Of a stretch of DNA of 64,000 nucleotides, positions 1 through 13,400 are shown piece by piece; within the stretch, counting starts at the first letter, position 1, and the number at the start of each line of letters is the position of its first letter. The notes under the pieces are model-generated. The model was given only the letters and a program-made list of their open reading frames with translations. It had not been told where the DNA came from and ran no database searches. Position numbers and translations under genes: made by a program. The stretch comes from Sporothrix humicola (taxonomy: Eukaryota > Ascomycota > Sordariomycetes > Ophiostomatales > Ophiostomataceae): positions 248,001 through 312,000 of the forward strand of contig WNYE01000043.1 of NCBI GenBank assembly GCA_021396245.1. The letters are read 5' to 3'.

Positions 1-3000
1 AATGGCAGACAGAAAGACACGGCTGCAGAAGCTTGCATCCTTGCATCCATGCTGTCTCTTTTCTTCTTTCACTTCTTTCTCCTCCTCTCTCTCTTCGCAT
101 GGCATGAGAAACAAAAAGGGCAGAAAATCGCCTGAAGGTCGCTTGTTTTTGACGCGTTTGATAAAAGTGGCAGGCCAGAGATTGAGAGGGAAAGAGTACA
201 AAATACTTGAGAATACTTGAATTGGCTGGAGCCAAGAATAGAAATTCGTGTATCGCCTTGTACAAGAAACCTTCTACTCTTACCTAAGTGACCCGCTCTC
301 CGTCCCCTGGTAAATTGGTAAAAAATGGTTATTTGGGAGAGAAGGCCCAGGCCAATGGCCTAGCATTTTGTCTTGAAACGGTGACAGGAGGCAGAGAGAA
401 GGGGAGAAGGCAAAAAAAGAGAAGGAAAAGGGACCAACGGGAAGAAGCGCTGTGCCGAACGTTTTGGAGTGAAATTTCATTAAAATTCTCCTTATTTTCG
501 AGTATTTTCTCCTCAGACGGTAAATGGTAAATTAGGGGTCGAGAACCTAGCCTGAAACGGCAGTTCAGACAGTAAAATGGACAGTAAAATGGGAGATGTC
601 AAGCGGGAAAGGAAAAGAGAGCATTGATGGAAATGCTCCAAAATACGACGCAGCATTGGCTCTAGAGCTTCTGTTTTTGAGCTTTGGAATGACACGACAA
701 AAGGTCTGGAAGTGCTCGACAGGAGGAGATCGGCCATTGTCTCGAGAGAAATGGGAGACGGGAGCTGAAAATGTGTGAAAAACGAGTCAAAAATGTCAAA
801 AATGTCAAAAGGATGACAAGACACGGTCTATGTCGTAGATGGACAGGAGACAGGCTCGACAGGGTCTCGTTCATGTCGTAGATAGGGGCTTTTCTGATTC
901 TTATGGATTTTAATGCCCCAGATGCCGTAAAGAATCCAGCGATCAGAGGGTCTTGACAGAATAGAGAGGATAGAATGCGCCAAAAACAAGCCAAAGGAAT
1001 GCATCTCCAGGGTCAATCGGCCCATCCGACAGGACAAAAGCTGATGGGAAGGCGAACCGGGTCAAACCAAACCAGCGGAGGCAGCCGTCTTCTCCGAGAG
1101 ACAAGATGAGGCAAAAGGAGACTCAAAAGGAGATGTGGAGAGGTGGAAAGACTATCGATCTTCTGGCAGATGTCCTGACAGACGAGCTGACCCGCGATGC
1201 AAGGGGGAAGACCGTACAGAGCTCGCAGAAAAGGAGGGGACAGAAAATCACAAAAGGAGAATAGACACACAGGACAGGACGCAATAGTTGACATCCCCCA
1301 CCAAAAGCCAATAATGTCTTGGAAACAGGAGGGGAGGCCGACGAGTGAAGAGGGGGAGGCCGAGGAGGGCAAGACATTGAAAACTGATACGGCATAGATC
1401 GGCCAGCCAGCTTTCTATTTGGTGGAAGATACGGCCATATGAGCGAAGACAAAGAAGAGGGCTTGTCTATGGGAGGGCAATGCTCCGTTGCGATGTGTTT
1501 TTGGACGCACGAGCCTTTCAGCAAAAAGGAGGAGCATGCAACAGAAGGGAAAGGGTTGACAAGAGAGAATGAGGGGAGAAGGGGAAAAGGGAAGAGAAAA
1601 CGTCGATGCGAGCGCCTGTGGGTGGACGTGCGCCAAAATGCAAGTGTCTGTGTGTTTGAACCGTCGACATCGAATGCGACGAAAAATGAATGCTCACAAG
1701 CTCAAGCTCGAGGCAAGGAGCTCTCCGCTTTCCCAAAAAGTCTCGTCTCACCTGCGAGAGCACGGCGTTCGTCACGTCCGCTTCCTGCTTTTGGGTCCTC
1801 GTTTTTTTGGTGTCTGTTTGTCTTTTGTCTGCATATGCACCTTGCGTTCTGTGTGTGTGGAAGATATGCAGGAACATCGCTTCCCATGTGTGTCTTGACT
1901 CTGTGCCTTGCCTTACTTGCCTTGCCAGGTGTGAGCGGAGTTCTTTTGTCAAAAGTGTGGGCGGCTCGCATACTTTGTAGTTTCTTACCTCAAAAGATGC
2001 AGCTCGGCGAGCTCTTGCCGCTGGCCGAAGCTGGGACTGCCATCCAATATCGATGCAAGGGAAGCTCCAGAGTCTAAAAAGAAGAGGAGACGATTACGAA
2101 GAGGGGAGAGAAGAAGGCCATCACCGGCATCGAGCAACGACGTCTCATCCATCAAATCACATTGGAGTCCTCTTTGGTCTTTTTTGGTATATTTTTTTGC
2201 TTCGATGCCACCTCTGAAAAGCGCCTACGCCAGAAGTGGTCTTGAGTGGTCTTGGGGAAGGGGCCAACGATCGCTGGATTGAGATATGAATACTGGAAAA
2301 TACCACTGTTATTTCACACAATGATACGTCGTCAAATCACCTCATTCGTTTTAGGTATTTTGATGTGCTTTTGTTTGCGGCGTATTATCTTCACCCTGCT
2401 CGAAAACTCTTCATCAATCGCACGCAATATCTATTAATATTCTAGAAAGAGCTGTTTATTGTTTGTCTGTCTTTTGTTGGCAGTTTTATCCAACTGCAAT
2501 CTCGCGGCGTCCCAGTATCCTGTTTCCTTCTGTTCTTCTGGAGTTCTTCGCTTTCGTCTCTTTATTTCTTTTTCCTTTCCAACCGTCGCTCCACTGTATC
2601 TCACTTGGTTTCTCTTGGTTCTCTTGGTTCTTTTTTTCTTTTTGACCGGGGTTGTTGCAGGGGAAAGGGGCTCCGCGAGTCCACGATCCCTTCCCAGTCC
2701 AGCGGGAGGGGAGAAGACATGGAAATAAAAATGCTCAAAAATAAAATGTGAAAATCACAAGTGCCCACTGTGTCCTGGCATTTCAACGGCGTGTCAGAGA
2801 GCGTTCCTTTTTCGAGAAGCCAAATTCATGCAAAAATCCCGGGAAACGGCAACCAAAACGAGCCGCGGGCAGTCGACAAGAAGAGATGGAAGAGATGAAA
2901 GTGAAAAGGTGGGACTCGTTGTTTCGAACTCGGCATCGGCTCTGCCAGTCAAATCGCTTTCCCTATTTTCCTCTTCATTGGGATCACTGCATCTCCAGCC

Positions 3001-4727
3001 AGTGCTGTTGGTTTCTTTCGTTCTTTTTATCTCCTTTCTATCTCTTAGCTCGTCACACATCTCTGACGACCAATCACCGGCCTTGGCCCAGGAAATGGCC
3101 CAGCTGTCTGGTCGAACGGTCCTCCCGAGTCTGTTCTCTCTGTGTTTCCTCGACTTCTGGACTTTGTATGTCGTATCTTACTTTGACAATGCATTTATCG
3201 ATGAGATGCCCGTGTGTCAGCGCTCTCTAAAGTAAAAGACAGTGGGCGAATAGGGAACGAACCGTTGACGCCAGTGAGGGGAGAAGGGGGCACGTTTCGT
3301 CGTTTCAGGTGCCTGTCAATAATAAGCATCTGCTATCCGTCTATGCTTCGGTTCTTAGTTGCTTAAAGTGTCACTCTCAGTATCAGAGAATCACCGTTGA
3401 AGATGATGGTGACGAGGTCCCATAAGTTAAGATGGCAGGTGTGATGAAGAAGAAGTTTTCATGTCTTAAATTTTTGTTGGTTGATATTTTGTAAATCAAC
3501 ACAAAGCGGCAAGAATTGTTCTGTTTTTTTTTTTTTTTTTTTTTTTATTCGACACGTTCCAGAATTGAATAAAAAGTATAATTTTCTCACGGGGGAAATA
3601 AAAAAATTCGTGGTATCTCTCACAGGCAAGAAATCAGATATAAAAGTAGCAAGACGTAACAGACGACAACAAAGGGAAGAACAGCAAGATGTACATAAGA
3701 GTGATAGACGTAAAACGGCCAACAACTGCCACCGTTGAGAAAATAACGGCAACAATTCTCAACCGCTCAACCGTTGTCCCAATATACCCTCTACCCAACA
3801 TGGATTCAAAAGAACATACAGTGCAGGCGGCCCTTTTCCTCCTTTATGCGTTTTCAAGCAGACCCTTTCCTCTCCTGCCTCTTCTCTGACAGTGCATGGT
3901 TCGTCCTAAAACACAAACACACTGAAGAGGCAAGGAAAAAGGAGGAAGAAGGAGGGGCAACATATAAGACTAGGCATATATATGTACACTCTCATATCTC
4001 ATTTTTAATCTTTAGTCCTTGGCCCCCCATACGTCGGACTCTGCAGTCTGATATGCCATTTGTCCTTAGGGCATAGGACGAAGAAAAGGCTGGAAAGGTC
4101 TGGCCCAAAGGTGGCCAAAATTCCTGGACGGCAAATGTGTAGACTGCTGCCAACAAGATCGGATATAGATCAGAGAGCTCTGCTATCACCCAATATAAAT
4201 AAGAGTGACAAGAAAAGTGAAAACGGTCTGGCAGAAGCAGCCAATTTCACCAATATACAAGCCATCTTTGTACATCAAAGCCGTTTCCAAGGACGCGCAG
4301 ACAGCGTTAAGAGACGAGATATGAGCTGGAAACGACAAATAAGAAACGAGATGAAAGATATATCTCCCCAAGGCGAGAGAGAAACATATGCACAAAACGA
4401 CGCACTATGGTAAATCCAACGAGGTCCAATGAGGTCCAATGATTCTAGTATATAATTCAAACTTTGGGACGGATGTACAGAAAAATAAATAACAGTCATA
4501 CACAGGAAATGGCAGAAGAAAGGAAAGGGAAAAAAGACAAAAAAAAAGAATAAAGACAGAGCAAAGGCTCCTGTTCGCTAATTGCTCGCTTTATCATCAG
4601 ACGCACAAGTAATGAGCACAGTCGTAGACAAAATAAACCAGAAAGTCGGGTCAGGAAACGAGGGCAAGATGCGGCCAAGACGGAAATCGGTGGCCAGTGC
4701 TTGGGTCGGTACTTCGTCTAGTACTGT
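1..4727. other. gene-free region at left edge
   Basis: No open frame here has coding character. About 300-1700 is purine-rich on the + strand, and about 2450-3200 turns T/C-rich. About 3300-4600 is AT-rich, with many TATA-like words and a 23-nt T run at 3524-3546. The last part, next to 4728, is probably 3' UTR of the carnitine acetyltransferase gene. The purine-rich part could be the promoter or leader of a minus-strand gene beyond the left edge; that is inference. Confidence 0.6.
3524..3546. repeat. poly(T) run, 23 nt
   Basis: Uninterrupted T tract in a gene-free AT-rich stretch. It is a simple homopolymer with no gene-related role visible. Confidence 0.9.
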
Positions 4728-7449
4728 CTAGTACTCCAACAGACGCAGCTTCTTGCCAATGTTGCGCCGTCTCGAGGCAAGCTCCGACGGCTTGGGCTCG
4801 CTGGCATCAAGGCTCTCGTTGCGCGCCTTGAGCGCCTGCAGCAGCATACCAGCATCAAAGAAGCCGTCTATAAAATGTCAGTTCGGGAACATGTTGTTTT
4901 AAGAAAAGATATGGGAGAGGGCACTTACATCCGCCGAGCTCGTCGTCTTCGCTCATGGTGACGCTATCAGTCGTGGGCGATTCAGAGCCGCCGGCCTTGG
5001 TCGTCTTGATCATCTCGCCGCCCGTGATGAGGCGGCCACGGGACTTGATCCGGTTGGCCGGGCGCGGGCGCATGTGGTCGATCTCGCGGGCGCGCGACTG
5101 CTGCTTCGACTGCGAGCCCGAGCGCCGGCTGGTGATGCGCAGGATGCGCCGGATCTCCAGCAGGTAGCTCTCGAGCGTGTCGATAAACCGCTTGGTCTGC
5201 CGGTGCTTGCTCGACACGCAGATGCTGATGCCGTCGTCCTTGATAATGTAGCCAATACCAAAACCGTCGGCCGAAACGGGACCGAAACCAAACTGACGCA
5301 GCGCTGGGTTGCCGCAGTTGGACGTCGACAGGATCGTGTTGTTGAGACGGTCCCAGCCGGCATCCATAAAGATGGAAGGCATGTGCTGCTGGTTGTTGTG
5401 GCGGGACGAGTTGCTGTCGCCACGAGCGCGCATGGTCGAGTTGTCACCGTCGGTACCGGGGCTGTTGACGTGAGGCGGCGGCGGGCTGAAGCTACGGTCT
5501 GAGCCGTACGGGCTGCCATAGCCGTTGCTGTCCATGCCGGTCGTCGTGCTGCTCAGTTCGTCGTCGGTGAGGCGCTGCCATAGGCTGTAGAGAGCGTATA
5601 GGTGACGGTCGCAGCCCTCGGCCTTGGCACACTCACGGGTTGTGTTGGTGTGGCGTTGGCAGGCACGACGCAGAGCCTCGACCTTGTGCTCGGCCTGGTT
5701 GTCGGCCCAGAATGTCTGCACAAAGTTGACCGATTCCTCGGAAACACTGCGGATGGCCTCGGTGCGGCCGTGCAGGAACACCTTGGTCATGGCGGGTTCA
5801 TATGTACACTCCACACGACCGTACAGGCCGTAGTATGCCGCCTGGAAGGCCATCTGCACGAATGCGTCTGGCGAGAAGCCCATGCTGGTCATAAAGTTCT
5901 TGCCGTAGGCGGAGAAGTCGAGACACTCGAACTCGTTCTGACCGATAAGATCGGCGAGGCGGGACTCGGCAAAGCGGACGGCGATGCTGAGCTCAGGGAT
6001 CATATCCCACTCAAGCTTATGGGGCGTGGCATCCACATCACCAAAGCTCTCCGGGTCACGCTTGGACGGGTCGGGGCTTGTCGACTTCCACAGCGAGGGG
6101 GCCTGGCCGTTGATGGAGCGGGCAAACCGCAGAATCGTGTCCGTGTAGACGTCACTAGCAAACCGGAGGACAGTGTGGCCATCGACACCCGTGTGCTCAA
6201 AGTTGATACCTGCACTGCCGTTCTTGCACACAATAATCTGCAGCTTGTCGTACCAGCGGTTTGTGCATGTGCCGATCTGGACTCCCTTTTCAATGTCGCT
6301 CGTACCGCAAAGCATGTTCTGGCACAGGGCGGCGGCCGACGCCGGTTCAGTGTAGTCGAGACAGACGACAAACAGGGCCGAGTCGACAATACCAAGGCAG
6401 TCTGCGTTGTTGGAGCCTTCTTCACGAGTGAGGACATCGCGCAGTCCCGACCAGACCTTGCGGTTCTCCGTGCTCAGAACACCCAGAGCGCCCTTGGCGG
6501 CTTCCTGGATTGGCGTTTGCGTGGCGTCGTCGACGATTGTCTGCAGGTTGATGGCGAGATCGCGCTCCGTCATGATCAGATCGGAGTTTTCGTCCAACAC
6601 GTCGAACCAGTAAAACTGGCCGTGGCACATGACGACAATGTGCTTCGAGTCCGGGTCCTGCTCGATCTGGCAGCCGTTGTCTGTAGGGACACGAGCCGTG
6701 CCAAAAAGTCGCGAGTACTGGTACATGTCGAGTGGCGTGCCGCGGACCGTGTCGGGCGGCAGTTCCTCCTTGCGGACAGCACGGACGAACATGAGCGCTG
6801 ACACGACGAGAGATGCCGCACGTGTAACCTGGTTGTTACGAGCGGGAGTCGGGTCATCTTCCAAGAGAAAGAAAGGGTTGAGGTTCAACACAACCGGGTT
6901 GTCAAAGTTGAGGTACGAATCGTACCAAAATTGCTCAATGTAGCTCGTACGGCCCTCGGCATATGACTTGAGCTTCTCCTGCAGCTCGGGACCATCCGTC
7001 CGGAGAAACTCGTCAACGGCGTGCCGGGTTTCGGCATGCTCGCGGCTGGTCTGCAGTGGCCGCAGAACAGACAAGTATTTCTGTGCTGTCTTTTCAAGTT
7101 CTGGAATTGGCAATTTCGGGAGCTTGTCCTGGTGGGCAAAAGTGATACCACCGCCATTGGCGGACGGCTGCTGATCGTGGACGTAGCCTGCCATGGAGTT
7201 TGGCTTGGTACTGGAACTCGGCTTAATCCTCGGAAGGGTGCTGCCGCCTCCTCCGCCGCCGTTGGTGTGTCCGTTGAGACGCGCGCCGCTGGCGTCAAAG
7301 TTGGCCGGGACGGATCGTGGGATCGACTTTGGGCGTTCGGTGGGCGTGGGAACGTTTGCCACAGGGGGAAAGGCAGAGAGAGTCTCGCCAAGAGGCTTTG
7401 GGAGGGTGAAAGTGCGGACTTGAGTCGGCATGGCGGTCAGTTTTGTCAT
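4728..7449 (-). CDS. carnitine O-acetyltransferase (Yat2/FacC-like)
   Basis: Transfers acetyl groups between CoA and carnitine, so acetyl units can move between compartments during growth on acetate or fatty acids. Two exons (7449-4929, 4867-4728) flank a 61-bp intron with donor GTAAGT, branch ACTGAC and acceptor TAG; the spliced product is 886 aa. Splicing restores the family's C-terminal GYGFFDAGMLLQAL-type block, which the unspliced frame lacks. The choline/carnitine acyltransferase domain starts near residue 110 (LPKLPIPELEKT). The catalytic His is in the FEHTGVDGH motif (His419), and the STSNCG motif lies nearer the C-terminus. The first ~100 residues are Pro/Ser/Gly-rich and probably disordered. 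No peroxisomal C-terminal tripeptide is present (it ends LLEY), and no clear mitochondrial presequence is visible. A cytosolic or outer-membrane form is therefore likely, but that is inferred. A second Met at codon 7 is an alternative start. Confidence 0.93.
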
Positions 7450-10400
7450 TGTTCTTATTTATGTGTTTGGTTGTTTATATAAATGTAGGAAAAAGTTGAA
7501 GGCTGCTTGTTTGTGTAACAGGTTTATGCGTAAAGAGGCGAGACGCTTGTGGCAATGTTCAGGCCGCGCAGGGCTGTGCGGTAGAAGTAGTGGCAATCTT
7601 GAAGAAAATAAGATGGCATCCCACTTGATGGAGACCTATCTCACTGATCTCATAGTGAAATGGTTGAACAGGAGGGAAATGTGAAGTCAAGATGTTTGTG
7701 TGTATTTTGTTGTATAATATCCAAAAGGAGTTTAGACACAATAGATGGATATCAAGATAGAAAGGGGAAGGCGGTGGGATGGTTGTATGAAGGAAAGAGA
7801 AAAGACCAAAATAAATAAAAGAAAAGAATGAGAAAAGAAGAACGAAAGAGAAGAGGGAGACTTTGTCAAAAAGAAAGATGGCAAAGGTAGACGACGAAGA
7901 TGGGCGAATTAAAAAGGGCCGTAGATCGAAACGGATCTAATAGGAAAATAGTACACACGAGTGTGGGGATGGATGGGCGTGCGGATGACAGAAGATGTGC
8001 AGATAGCAGTGGTGCAAGAATGCTCGAATCTTATGATGAGACGAACGGGACAGGGTATGTAGAAAGGAGGGAACGGGGCCGAGCACAAAAATAAGGTAGA
8101 TGTAGTGCAAGGGAAGTAAAGAGAATAGTGGATGAGTGAGTGTGTGTATGTGTATGTGTTTTAGGTATGGGCTAAGATGGGTTGGGCATTCAATATAAAC
8201 AGCCACGAGACGAGTATATAAGATGGCAAGAAGGTTTAAAGTAGTATGCAAAAGGGAAGAAGGCGAGGGTAAGAGACTAGATCACTTTTTGCTGATAAAG
8301 ATAGGAGCGATGGGAAGAAAGGGCCAAGGGGGGAGAGGGCGTGGGGTGCGCGGGAAGGACATAACCGAAAAAGGAAGAAATGGAATGGAAGAAGAAGCAC
8401 AGCAGAAGCAGTGAAAGGAAGTAGTGCAAGTCAGAGAGTGTACAAGTCAAGGCAATAGACAAAGGGGTGTGGACCAAGGCAAACAGGGGCGAGACGGCGG
8501 CGGCGGCTCATACGAGAGGCCTAGAAGGCTTCGAAGAAGCTCGGAGGAACGCGCGCGGGAGAGAGGAAGTCGATTGTTGGCCGTGGCGTGGATATGGCCG
8601 TGCCATGTAGGTACTTCGTAATGTTTGAGGCTCCACCTCTTTTTGCCTCTTTGGGGTTTGCACTTCAAAGATCCAGTCCAGGCCTTGTTGTTTTTGCCAG
8701 CCCGCTTTCGAAGGAAAAGTGGCACAAGATATTTCGGCAGTGATGGCAGAAATATGGGCAAATATGACGAGGGGGATGTAAAGATAGATAGATGTTATGA
8801 TGAAGGGGAATAACGAGGTAGAAAATGGAAAATAGAAAATCAGAAATAGGAAATGGCAAGCAAAAAGGGAGCGGCCACTAGCCTGAGAGACTTTCCGTGC
8901 CTTTGTCTGCTCACGAACCGCTCACCACCCTATCTGCCTTTCGAGGTCTAACAGGGTGTCTGATGCTGCCGATTGCTGATCGGGGCTAGGGCCGTCACCT
9001 CGCCTTCTTGGGAAAGCCGTGTCTTGGGTTCATTGCCTTCATGATCGACTCTTTTCTCACGCATGACGTCTAATGGGCCTTGCCTTGCGTGCATACGTGT
9101 GCTGTGTGTGTATGTATGTTTATGTGTGTAAGAGTGTGTGACAGTATCTCCGCTGTGGGTGATTGTGTAAGAAACCCACGTGCGCGCGGAGAAAGAAACG
9201 AAGGATGCAAAGCCATGGGCTGGCGCGGCGCCGGAAAATGCAGCTCGCAGAACCTTGCCTGAAACTTGCCATTTCCGCAGGCCCGACGAAGGAGATAGGT
9301 AATATGGGCGTTGTGTTGGTGTAAGTTGTATTGTGTGTTGCTCCCTTTCTCTTTCTGTCTCGCCATTGATTCTTTCTCCCATCTCACACTTGTCTCCTTT
9401 CTGTAATCTGCCGAGATAGTTGTATTTGTTTATCCAGGCAGGCAGAGGGGAGGGGTGGGAAAAACGGAAACAACAGACAGAGTTAAGAAATATGACAGAA
9501 AATGACAAAACAAAACAAATCAGACGAACCAAATAGAGGAGAGGGACGAGGGATTGCAGCCAACAACGGGTTCCGCAATAGGGATGAAAATCACTGATCA
9601 CTGAATAAGAAACATACCTAAATGAGGGTGATAGTACAATCACAGGGCACGGCGACGGCCAGGTTGGTGCTATCGGTGCCGAAGCTGATTGTCCAACTGC
9701 AACTGCGGCTGCGGCTGCTGATGTAGCCTTGTGCGGATGCTGTTGTGTCTTGTTGCTGGTGCTGGTGGCTCTGAAGAGTGTGACCCGTCGGGATTTGGTA
9801 GAACGAAACCGTGCTCGTAGTTGGACAGGGCGGCCGATTACGTCGTTAAGCCACAAGACAGACGGATGGCGGTCTATTGCAAAACGAACATGTGGGCTCT
9901 ACCTGTGGACTCTGTTGTGGAGAAAGAAAGCCGACTCCAAGGGCGATGACTTGGAAAGGATAGGGCAGATAGAAAGCCTAGCAAGGAGAATAAAGAGTCG
10001 GCTGGCCCCAAGACAATGTGGCCAAGGTGTTCTGGGCAAGATAGGTCGGTATGTGTCTAGGCGTGCATAGATGTAGACTGGGCTTCTGATAATAGGTTTG
10101 ATACACGGCCCTTGTGGTCTTGGAGCTTTTATGTAGTTACCAGCTCAGAGTCAGCGAGACCATATCACATACAGATGCAACGGGAACAATAGGAATAACA
10201 AGGAATAGCAAGGAAGAACAAGGTGAGAAAAGGGGGACAGTGAGAGGCAAGGCCAACGAAAAGAACGGTCAAAGCGAACTAGAAGACAGAATTTTCTGTG
10301 AATAGGCGCAATGCGCGAAGGGGAAGGGGGATGGAAGGGGGAAAGGAAGGTAAAAGAACGGCCTGGGCTGAGAGAAAATGTGGACACAAGGGTAACTTGA

Positions 10401-13400
10401 CGTTGCGAGATATGAAATAACCCAATAGACGAGGGGAGGCGGGGAGGGGACGTGGCAGTATGGGGAGAATTGGAGAGAATGAAGCGTGGATGGTCGAGAG
10501 AGTGGACAGCAAAAGCAAGAGAAAGATGCGGAGCTAGAATGGAGAAAAAGCGAGAAATGCCGGAAGAAAGCAAGGTGAAAAGGAGAAAGGGGAAAGTGAT
10601 AGACAAGAATCGTGAAAGCGTAGAGATGGCAAAATGCAAAAGAATGACAGATTCAAAGCGAACAAGGGGGGTAATCGACGACCAATGGTTCGAGGTTAGA
10701 CGTAACCCCATATGGGGCACGTAGTATACACAAAGTGGCGTCAAACTTACATTGTACACACGAGCCTTTCGAATATTGGCTTGACTTTGGTCGGCGCGGA
10801 TAGGCACGAGATAGGCAGCGAGCGCGTGAGCAGGACGGGCAGAATGGCAGAGGTATGGTGAGCTTGCACAGGTGCCTGTACTCTGATTTGTCTGCTTATT
10901 TCGGAACAGTTCCTGTGGTTTCTTTGGGCAGCCGGGCTGGCCGCAGGTGATTTCCTTGTTGTTTTGCCTGATGGCAGCTGGTCCCGTCTACTGCCTATTG
11001 TCTGTTTCGGCCGTGCTCCTGTGAGGCGTTTAGCCAAGGGCACAAATATTGGAGGGAATAATTATCACACACTGACAGTGCTCAAAGAGCAGATTAGATG
11101 AGCAGACGAGCAGTCGCGAAAATCGCAAATCGCGAAAATTGACTGGCTCTGGGGATGAAGTGGCGACAGAGGCAGCACTAAGACTAAACCGGGGCCATTC
11201 CGTGCAGCATCCGGGGATACGGGGGAACGGCTGGCGGGTGGGAGTGGGCCGAATGAAGTGAAGTTCAGGCCAGTCCAGGAACTCTCTGCCTCTGAGCCAG
11301 CGCCTGGGGCGAGGCGTGAGCCTTGTCGTAAGATGATTCTTACGAGCAGCTTTGTCGCGACTATGAATGGACAGCAATACAAGCTGAGAGCACCGTGCTG
11401 GTTGATGCTGTTGTTTGCTGTGACGTCTCTGCTCCGTTTCGAGCAGGGATGCTTGTCTGCCGCTATATGGGAGGAACCTGCGCTAGAACGAAGCAGGCAA
11501 AAGGCGCAAACCAGGCCGGTGGTCGAACTCCGAATGAGGGTCTCTTGGGTCTTCTCCAGGAAGCTTAAGAACGAACTCAAGAGCCAAGATGAGTGCACTG
11601 AGTGAAGGCAATGTAGCCGAAAGTTGTGGCCCTCGTTATCTCGTCATCTGGCGACAGTCAACTGCCATGCGCTGTCATGGAGTCAAAGAGGGAACAGCTT
11701 AGGGTGGCTTTGCAGCTTTCTCAGCGTAACCGGTGACGCAACTGTGGCGTTGGGTCAAGTAGCCGAAGGTGTTCGAGTGGCCGATATGGGCAGGCGACGC
11801 TACTCGTGTGCGAGAGAAATGAAATGCACGGGATTATTTTCTTGGAGTTGGATTCGTGTATTTTGTGTGGGCACTGTACTGAGGATTTCCCATTCTGGTT
11901 GTTAGGCAGAGCACTCAAAATGGTGCATTCCTCGTCTCGTCCGGACGAGAGGATGTCTGAGATGTGACAGGCGGCGGTAAGGAAGATAAAAAGAGGAGCG
12001 CCGCCGTGGCCGCCGCCAAAAGTGCGAAATGGCCCTAGAATCTTATTAAGAACAAGGGAGTGTGCGCCACTTGTAAAAAAGAGAAAGAAAGCGAAAAGAC
12101 TGGCCAGTCAAGCGGCCCGCACTCCTTGAACTGCCCCACCTCGTCAAACTTGTGCTGATGAAATTTGGAGACAGGCCCGATGGTGGACGAAACGACGAAA
12201 CAACATTCGAGAAGGCTTTCTGAGATTTAGTTTGCGGGCGCCAACGTGGAGAACGTATCCGCTCTTAAAAAGACTAAGACCACCAAGACGGCCGGAGAAA
12301 AAGTACCAAACGTACTGGACTGCAGTAGAAAAGGTACGTGCCGCATGCGCAGGTACTTACTGAAATGGCGGCTCCGAGCACCTGGGATTGTTGCTGGACG
12401 TTGCGGCTCTGGCAGAATTGTGTTTGGTCGAGTCGTCTTGTGATGATGCGAAAGGGGCAAAATATGGAGAAGACGACAAGTTACACGAGAATTATGGGAG
12501 GCCAGAAGAAAGGGATGTTTTTGTGCACAACTGCTTCTGAATTCAAAGGGCAAGAACGGCCCTCAGAACAGGCAAGACCAACATCGTGGGTTTGTGGGCA
12601 GCACTTCTTTTCTGAAAGAAGCAGGAGGCGCCAACGACAACCGGAGGCAATCACTTCACCCAACAGACAGCGAGGGAAAGAGCGACCTATGCCTCGTTGT
12701 CGCCTGTTCTTACTATTTGCCTCCTTGCACTAAAACGGGCAAGGGCGACAGGGCACCTGCTCTTAGCACGAGCATCAACCCCATGGGCAAATGTGCGCCT
12801 GGATTGCTCCTGCATGACGATGTCTCCAACTGCAAGTGCGACTGGGTGTCTCCTGCCTCTCCAGTCACGGGCGCCAATTCTCTGGTTCGGTTCCACCTGC
12901 AATACTCCGTCCTCTGCACTATTCAGATTTGTTAGTGTCCTCGTCACAAAACGGAGTTCTTTACACAGAGAATATGTATCTTTACATCACGAGTAAAAGA
13001 CGGAGCGCCTTTTGGTCCATGGAATAAAAACAGTGAACAAGCAGAAGGATGCTGTCTCACGCCGGGGCACACAGCGCTGTCTGACCTGCATGTCTCTCAA
13101 CCCCTTCTCTGTCGTTTTGTTTTCATCTTCCAGTTCTCCTTTTCTCGGTCCTCGACCAGTGGCTGTTCAGCATTGCCCTGTTCGTCCGTACACGTCGTAC
13201 GTATTGATCTTACTTGCGGACTAAGTGCTCGTACGTGTGGATGTACGAGTGCACCACTGAATGCGTATATATCTTTACGGAATTCTTGATATTTGGTGAG
13301 GGGACCCATGGCTCCTGCCTGTATCGGCGCTTCGTGCGTATTGCTTCTGCTGTGCATAATTCCGTGGGACAGATACGGAAAGTGGCCTGGGGCTGCACTT

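Noticed and set aside
3731..3765. 8-bp inverted repeat GTTGAGAA/TTCTCAAC
   Set aside because: Short stem with a long loop in AT-rich sequence; expected by chance and not near a gene end.
5602..6801. 399-codon plus-strand open frame
   Set aside because: Lies antisense inside the carnitine acetyltransferase exon, which has family motifs; it is a GC-rich shadow frame.
8948..9856. 302-codon minus-strand frame in the first desert
   Set aside because: Translation is a patchwork of low complexity (repeated HTHT-type and hydrophobic patches) with no motif or intron signals.
10151..10807. 218-codon minus-strand frame
   Set aside because: Rich in Ser/Leu/Pro/Phe purely because the strand is polypyrimidine; no motif.
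11515..11540. possible tRNA B-box-like word on the minus strand
   Set aside because: GTTCGACC appears, but no matching A-box, acceptor stem or cloverleaf could be built.
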